The notes under the pieces: generated by a model | Seen by the model: only the letters and a program-made list of their open reading frames with translations | The model's database searches: none | Told to the model about the DNA's origin: nothing | Program-made: the position numbers and the translations under genes | Shown here: in pieces, positions 6,316 through 9,130 of the stretch | Layout of the letters: each line of letters opens with the position of its first letter | Position numbering within the stretch: position 1 is the stretch's first letter | Source: Clostridia bacterium | GTDB lineage: Bacteria; Bacillota_A; Clostridia; Peptostreptococcales; JAAYPU01 | DNA length: 9,130 nucleotides | NCBI GenBank assembly: GCA_022360735.1 | Contig: JAKSCF010000443.1 | Coordinates: 1-9,130 of the forward strand | Direction: 5' to 3'

Positions 6316-6636
6316 CTAAAAGAAATACATGAGTATGCCAACAGTCCCCATACCGACTATGACTGACACCAGCATGTTTTTTGTTAAATATGCTGACAAA
6401 GCGGCAATAAATGCGGCAATTATATACTTATTGTTAAAGGAAATATCAATACTTCCCTGATTGATAAAAATAGTAGGAACAATTAAAGATGTCAATACCG
6501 CCGGAGCAATAAAGCTCATGAATTTAGCTAATCTGGGAGATATCTCTCTTTTGCCTGAAAGTATCATAAGTGGAAAACGTGTGAAATATGTAGCAACTCC
6601 CGCTCCCAGTATTATGAATAACATTTTAATGTTCAC
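6316..6636 (-). CDS. azlD: AzlD-family branched-chain amino acid exporter small subunit
   Basis: About 106 residues with three to four hydrophobic segments, the usual AzlD length. Family features are ATYFTRFPLMIL near the N-terminus and the ISPRLAKFMSFIAPAVLTSLIVP segment. AzlD partners AzlC in a membrane complex that exports branched-chain amino acids and gives 4-azaleucine resistance in B. subtilis. The start is taken as GTG at 6634-6636, 9 nt after AAGGAGG (6646-6652), which overlaps the end of azlC by 11 bp and implies translational coupling. An ATG four codons further in (6622-6624) is the alternative. An in-frame ATG at 6669 lies upstream of that ribosome site and is not favoured. The gene ends ahead of a strong terminator. 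Confidence 0.88.
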   Translation of the reverse strand: MNIKMLFIILGAGVATYFTRFPLMILSGKREISPRLAKFMSFIAPAVLTSLIVPTIFINQGSIDISFNNKYIIAAFIAALSAYLTKNMLVSVIVGMGTVGILMYFF

Positions 6637-7366
6637 AATCCATAACCTCCTTAAGCACATCCTCTTCATTATTCTTAGACATAAGTTCTGAAGCCATATA
6701 TCCGGCTAGGCTTCCCAATATTCCGGCAATGATTATATACCATTTACCTGGAAGCACTTGGCTTCCGATTATGGAAATAACACCTGATGCTATTACTGTA
6801 ACAACAACGGGAGCGCCCTTTATCATAGGTACGATCATCCCTATGAATGCAGCCACAAAAGCAAAATCAAAAATATAATTCAATTGGCTTGAGATAATAT
6901 TACCAAAAAAATACCCTATAACCCCTGAAATACCCCAGAATACGTAAAGGCTCAAACCACTTCCAAGGAAGTATAGACCGGTCGCCTTCCCTCTCTGGAA
7001 ATAGCTGTATGATGCTGCATAGCTTTCATCTGTCAAAAAAAAAGAATTGACCATTTTCATCTTATTAGATTCATGTTTTAAATAGGGGGATATGGATGCT
7101 GCCATTAAAAAATGTCTTAGGTTTATAATAAAGACTGTTATTATTATAGATAACATACCGCTTCCCATAGCTATCATCTGGACAGCAGTCATCTGCGAAG
7201 CTCCCGCAAAAACTATTAATGACATAACTACAGTATCAAATATTGAAAGCCCTGCTTTACATGCCATTACGCCATAAACAAGCCCATATATTGAAGCACT
7301 TATTGAAAGAGGAATACTATCAATAAAGCCTTTAATTAATTCTTTAATTTTTTGTTCTACTTCCAC
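6626..7366 (-). CDS. azlC: AzlC-family branched-chain amino acid exporter large subunit
   Basis: Polytopic membrane protein of about 246 residues, the usual AzlC length. Family signatures: FAGASQ (53-58), INLRHFLMAAS (81-91) and LTDESYA (111-117), followed by hydrophobic segments to the C-terminus. With AzlD it should export leucine, isoleucine, valine or analogues. The start is taken as GTG at 7364-7366, 10 nt after AAAGGA (7377-7382). The frame stays open to ATGs at 7441 and 7453, but those have no ribosome site, lie almost on the predicted start point, and would give a long non-hydrophobic extension unusual for the family. It has its own promoter and palindromic operator. No Lrp-like AzlB gene is adjacent; the nearest regulator is the PadR gene beyond chrA. 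Start choice is less certain than the family. Confidence 0.88.
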   Translation of the reverse strand: MEVEQKIKELIKGFIDSIPLSISASIYGLVYGVMACKAGLSIFDTVVMSLIVFAGASQMTAVQMIAMGSGMLSIIITVFIINLRHFLMAASISPYLKHESNKMKMVNSFFLTDESYAASYSYFQRGKATGLYFLGSGLSLYVFWGISGVIGYFFGNIISSQLNYIFDFAFVAAFIGMIVPMIKGAPVVVTVIASGVISIIGSQVLPGKWYIIIAGILGSLAGYMASELMSKNNEEDVLKEVMDCEH

Positions 7367-7444
7367 TAATAACACATCCTTTACCTTACACTTATCTATA
7401 AATGTAACCACTGCTAAAATACAATCATTAATACCATCCATATA

Positions 7445-7463
7445 TACATACAACTTGTATGTA
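7445..7463. promoter_or_regulatory. 19-bp palindrome at the azlC start point (candidate operator)
   Basis: TACATACAA (7445-7453), a central C, and TTGTATGTA (7455-7463): perfect 9-bp arms. It starts at the predicted azlC transcription start, where a bound repressor would block initiation or early elongation. Half-site copies lie upstream: TTGTATGG (7486-7493), TTGTATGTAA (7508-7517) and TTATGTAA (7530-7537). Confidence 0.65.
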
Positions 7464-7469
7464 ATGCAG

Positions 7470-7499
7470 ATTATATCATTGATTTTTGTATGGTTTCAA
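7470..7499 (-). promoter_or_regulatory. SigmaA promoter of azlCD
   Basis: Minus strand: TTGAAA (7494-7499), 18-bp spacer, TATAAT (7470-7475) with an extended TGA before the -10. Start near 7463, giving a leader of about 97 nt before the GTG start of azlC. Confidence 0.82.
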
Positions 7500-7543
7500 C
7501 GCTGCAATTGTATGTAAGACAAAGAAACGTTATGTAAAATTAA

Positions 7544-8743
7544 TTAAAAAACAAATCCTGAAATTAAAACCAGTATCACAATTAAAGGTGCTGGAATTTT
7601 TTTTGTCAATAGCAATGCGATGGTGAGAAGTGTTACAAGAATATTATCTAAAACAAATCCGCTCTTTTGCATTAGAATGATGGCAGATACAGTAATCAGG
7701 CCTCCGGCAACAGCATTAATACCTTTTAAAGATACCTTAATCCCTTTGATTTTCTTTAGATTTTCCCATATTGGATATATAAAAAATATCAATAAAAGTC
7801 CCGGTAAAAAAATACCTATTCCTCCTGCAATTGCACCTAGAACTTGGATTAAAGTGCTGCCACCTCTGGCAGCCATCCCTCCTGCATAGGCACTAAAGCT
7901 AAACATAGGTCCAGGTAAACCTTGCACCAGTCCATAACCCGTTAAAAATTCTCCGTTAGTCATATATTCATTGACTTGAACCAATTCACTGTGCATAACA
8001 GGCACAACCACCTGTCCCCCTCCAAAGACCAGGTAACCGTAGCGATAGAAGCTTTCAAATAAGTGAACAATTCGGTTATCCCATGAAAGTGTAAGCACAA
8101 TGCTTCCAACAGCAAAAAAGCAGAAAGCAATTAAATAGGGCCAAGGCGGCGTAAGTCTTATACGATTCCACAGTTCTTTTTCATTTGAAGTCATGATGCT
8201 GACCATTCCACCGATTACCAGAACCAATGGAAAAATCCAAGGTTCTCTGATGAAGTAAGTCGTGATGCCCGCAGATAGTAATAGCAAAATGGTGATATTG
8301 TCTTTGATAACCTTTCGTCCTATACGATATGCGGCAACGACAATAAAACCAACAGCCATTGGGCCTATAAAACGAAGACCGGATTGAGAAATATTCATAC
8401 GATCTAGAAACTGGTACAAAAATGACAACATGCTCATTACCGTAAGAACAGGTAATGCCCATACCAGCATGGTTAAAAACGCTAACAAAGGGCCTCCTAT
8501 TTTATAGCCAATGGATACAATGGTCTGAGTACTTGTTGGCCCTGGAAGAACGCTGCATAACGCTATAAGTTCTACTAATTCTTCTTCACTAAGATAATTT
8601 TTCTTTATTACCAGTTGGTCGGTAAAAACACCATAGTGTGCTTCGGGGCCCCCATAAGCACCTAAAGAACAGATTAGTACATCTTTTAAATAGCTCTTCC
8701 ATCGAACTTTTTTTGTATTTTCTACTGTGTTTTCTTTTTTCAT
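7544..8743 (-). CDS. chrA: ChrA-type (CHR family) two-domain chromate/anion transporter
   Basis: A 399-residue membrane protein with the duplicated CHR architecture. First half: GAYGGPEAHYG (28-38) and LPGPTSTQ (66-73). Second half: FGGGQVVVPVM (240-250) and GLVQGLPGPMFSFSAYAG (271-288). Full-length ChrA proteins have about 400 residues, so it is complete. Known members export chromate by proton-driven antiport; many clostridial members are untested, and the substrate here may be another oxyanion such as sulfate or molybdate. Start: ATG 8741-8743 with AAAGGAG upstream. The frame remains open 53 codons further, but that stretch crosses the ribosome site and promoter region. It is divergent from a PadR regulator gene, the arrangement expected of a locally regulated transporter. 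The stop lies only 45 bp before the azlC promoter, without a terminator between. Confidence 0.92.
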   Translation of the reverse strand: MKKENTVENTKKVRWKSYLKDVLICSLGAYGGPEAHYGVFTDQLVIKKNYLSEEELVELIALCSVLPGPTSTQTIVSIGYKIGGPLLAFLTMLVWALPVLTVMSMLSFLYQFLDRMNISQSGLRFIGPMAVGFIVVAAYRIGRKVIKDNITILLLLSAGITTYFIREPWIFPLVLVIGGMVSIMTSNEKELWNRIRLTPPWPYLIAFCFFAVGSIVLTLSWDNRIVHLFESFYRYGYLVFGGGQVVVPVMHSELVQVNEYMTNGEFLTGYGLVQGLPGPMFSFSAYAGGMAARGGSTLIQVLGAIAGGIGIFLPGLLLIFFIYPIWENLKKIKGIKVSLKGINAVAGGLITVSAIILMQKSGFVLDNILVTLLTIALLLTKKIPAPLIVILVLISGFVF

Positions 8744-8775
8744 CGTAAACTCCTTTCTAGTTATATATAGTGGAG

Positions 8776-8814
8776 TAATAACATTATTTACCGGTGTTAT
8801 TATTTTGTTAACAC
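8776..8814 (-). promoter_or_regulatory. Overlapping inverted repeats in the chrA upstream region
   Basis: TAATAACA (8776-8783) and TGTTATTA (8795-8802) form perfect 8-bp arms. The second arm overlaps GTGTTA (8794-8799), which also pairs with TAACAC (8809-8814). The shared segment can pair with only one partner. If transcribed, these are alternative leader hairpins. If the promoter at 8783-8811 is the real one, the first repeat covers its -10 and start and would be an operator. Confidence 0.5.
8783..8811 (-). promoter_or_regulatory. Probable chrA promoter
   Basis: Minus strand: TTAACA (8806-8811), 17-bp spacer, AATAAT (8783-8788), five of six matches at each element. Start near 8776, leader about 33 nt. 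A rival candidate is TTGCAT (8918-8923), 18 bp, TATAAT (8894-8899), which would give a leader of about 144 nt and overlap the padR start. Confidence 0.45.
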
Positions 8815-8829
8815 TTTGAGCAAAAATTC

Positions 8830-8858
8830 TTGATAAAAAGTATTTGACATGATACAAT
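8830..8858 (+). promoter_or_regulatory. SigmaA promoter of padR
   Basis: TTGATA (8830-8835), 17-bp spacer, TACAAT (8853-8858) with an extended TGA before the -10. Start near 8865. A separate TTGACA at 8844-8849 has no good -10 at normal spacing. Confidence 0.75.
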
Positions 8859-8901
8859 GATATCGATATTCGATATCGTATATCGATGTATAAATTATAC
8901 A
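8859..8901. promoter_or_regulatory. Palindrome cluster in the padR leader (candidate PadR operators)
   Basis: GATATCGA (8859-8866) and TCGATATC (8870-8877) form perfect 8-bp arms around 3 bp. ATCGAT occurs at 8862-8867 and again at 8882-8887, 20 bp apart. A second palindrome, TGTATAA (8887-8893), A, TTATACA (8895-8901), has the TGTA-N7-TACA form that resembles known PadR-family operators. The cluster begins at the padR start point, as expected for autorepression. Confidence 0.6.
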
Positions 8902-8917
8902 CTAGAGGAGATCAGTT

Positions 8918-9130
8918 ATGCAAGATAAAATTTTAAGAAAACTTTTCCTAGGCTTCATTCACATTCATATTTTGCATCACGCCCAAAAGGAGCCTTTTTA
9001 TGGTGCTTGGATGATTGAAGAATTAAAAGAACACGGATATGATATGAGTCCGGGAACTTTATACCCACTGCTTCACGATATGGCGTCAAAGGGTCTTCTT
9101 GAAAAGCATGAAAAGAATGTAGAAGGCAAA
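8918..9130 (+). CDS. PadR-family transcriptional regulator (partial, runs off the right edge)
   Basis: The first 71 residues of a PadR-type winged-helix repressor; full members have about 100-180 residues, so the wing end and dimerisation helix are outside the window. The core FYGAWMIEELKEHGYDMSPG (27-46) followed by TLYPLLHDMASKGLLEKHE matches the PadR recognition-helix region closely. ATG 8918-8920 follows GAGGAG at 7 nt. It is transcribed away from chrA, from an extended -10 promoter whose leader contains candidate operators. PadR-type regulators beside chrA (ChrI in bacilli) have been reported, so control of the divergent chrA gene and autoregulation are likely. The ligand is not known. 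Confidence 0.9.
   Translation, partial: MQDKILRKLFLGFIHIHILHHAQKEPFYGAWMIEELKEHGYDMSPGTLYPLLHDMASKGLLEKHEKNVEGK

Noticed and set aside
7414..7428. Mini-frame Met-Ile-Val-Phe-stop in the azlC leader, suggestive of an Ile/Val leader peptide
   Set aside because: Only four codons, no ribosome site, and no terminator hairpin follows it, so amino-acid attenuation is not supported.
8744..8902. 53-residue N-terminal extension of ChrA starting at ATG 8902
   Set aside because: It crosses the AAAGGAG site, the likely promoter and the inverted repeats; the CHR domain begins normally after the internal ATG at 8743.
1..9130. CRISPR arrays, tRNA/rRNA genes, insertion sequences, phage or integration sites
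   Set aside because: No regularly spaced repeats, transposase-like sequence or structural RNA signatures were seen on either strand.

Overview
AT-rich, low-GC DNA with strong Gram-positive ribosome-binding sites (AAGGAGG-type) and SigmaA-like promoters. The gene content (PRD-type PTS regulator, ascorbate-type PTS, AzlCD, ChrA with a PadR regulator) points to a bacterium of the Bacillota, probably the Clostridia; the species cannot be told from this window. All complete genes lie on the minus strand, so the window is read from right to left. Only padR, cut by the right edge, is on the plus strand.

Right part (about 8744-9130): a PadR-family regulator gene (plus strand, partial) is divergent from a two-domain ChrA-type transporter gene (minus). 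The 174-bp spacer is packed with promoters and palindromes. Next, leftwards, come azlC and azlD (branched-chain amino acid exporter), with their own SigmaA promoter, a 19-bp palindrome over the start point and a strong hairpin terminator at 6238-6283. No terminator is visible between chrA and azlC, so read-through from chrA is possible.

Left part (6114 down to the left edge): a second transcription unit with a near-consensus promoter at 6086-6114. Its order is a 724-aa PRD regulator carrying its own IIB-like and IIA domains, then a small PTS IIB, an ascorbate/SgaT-type PTS IIC, a D-2-hydroxyacid dehydrogenase of the SerA type, and an Ldh2/malate-lactate-dehydrogenase-type reductase. The intergenic gaps hold several perfect inverted repeats. 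This looks like a substrate-induced uptake and catabolism operon for a hydroxy- or sugar-acid. The incoming compound would be phosphorylated by the PTS, and two NAD(P)-dependent dehydrogenases of unrelated folds would then interconvert hydroxy- and keto-acid forms. There is no free-standing IIA gene and no kinase, aldolase or phosphatase in view, so the substrate and pathway are not known.

Most notable: the unassigned PTS plus paired-dehydrogenase operon; the last gene stopping early, exactly at an 18-bp homopolymer, while the same frame after the stop still looks like family sequence; and competing hairpins in front of the IIB gene and in the chrA leader.
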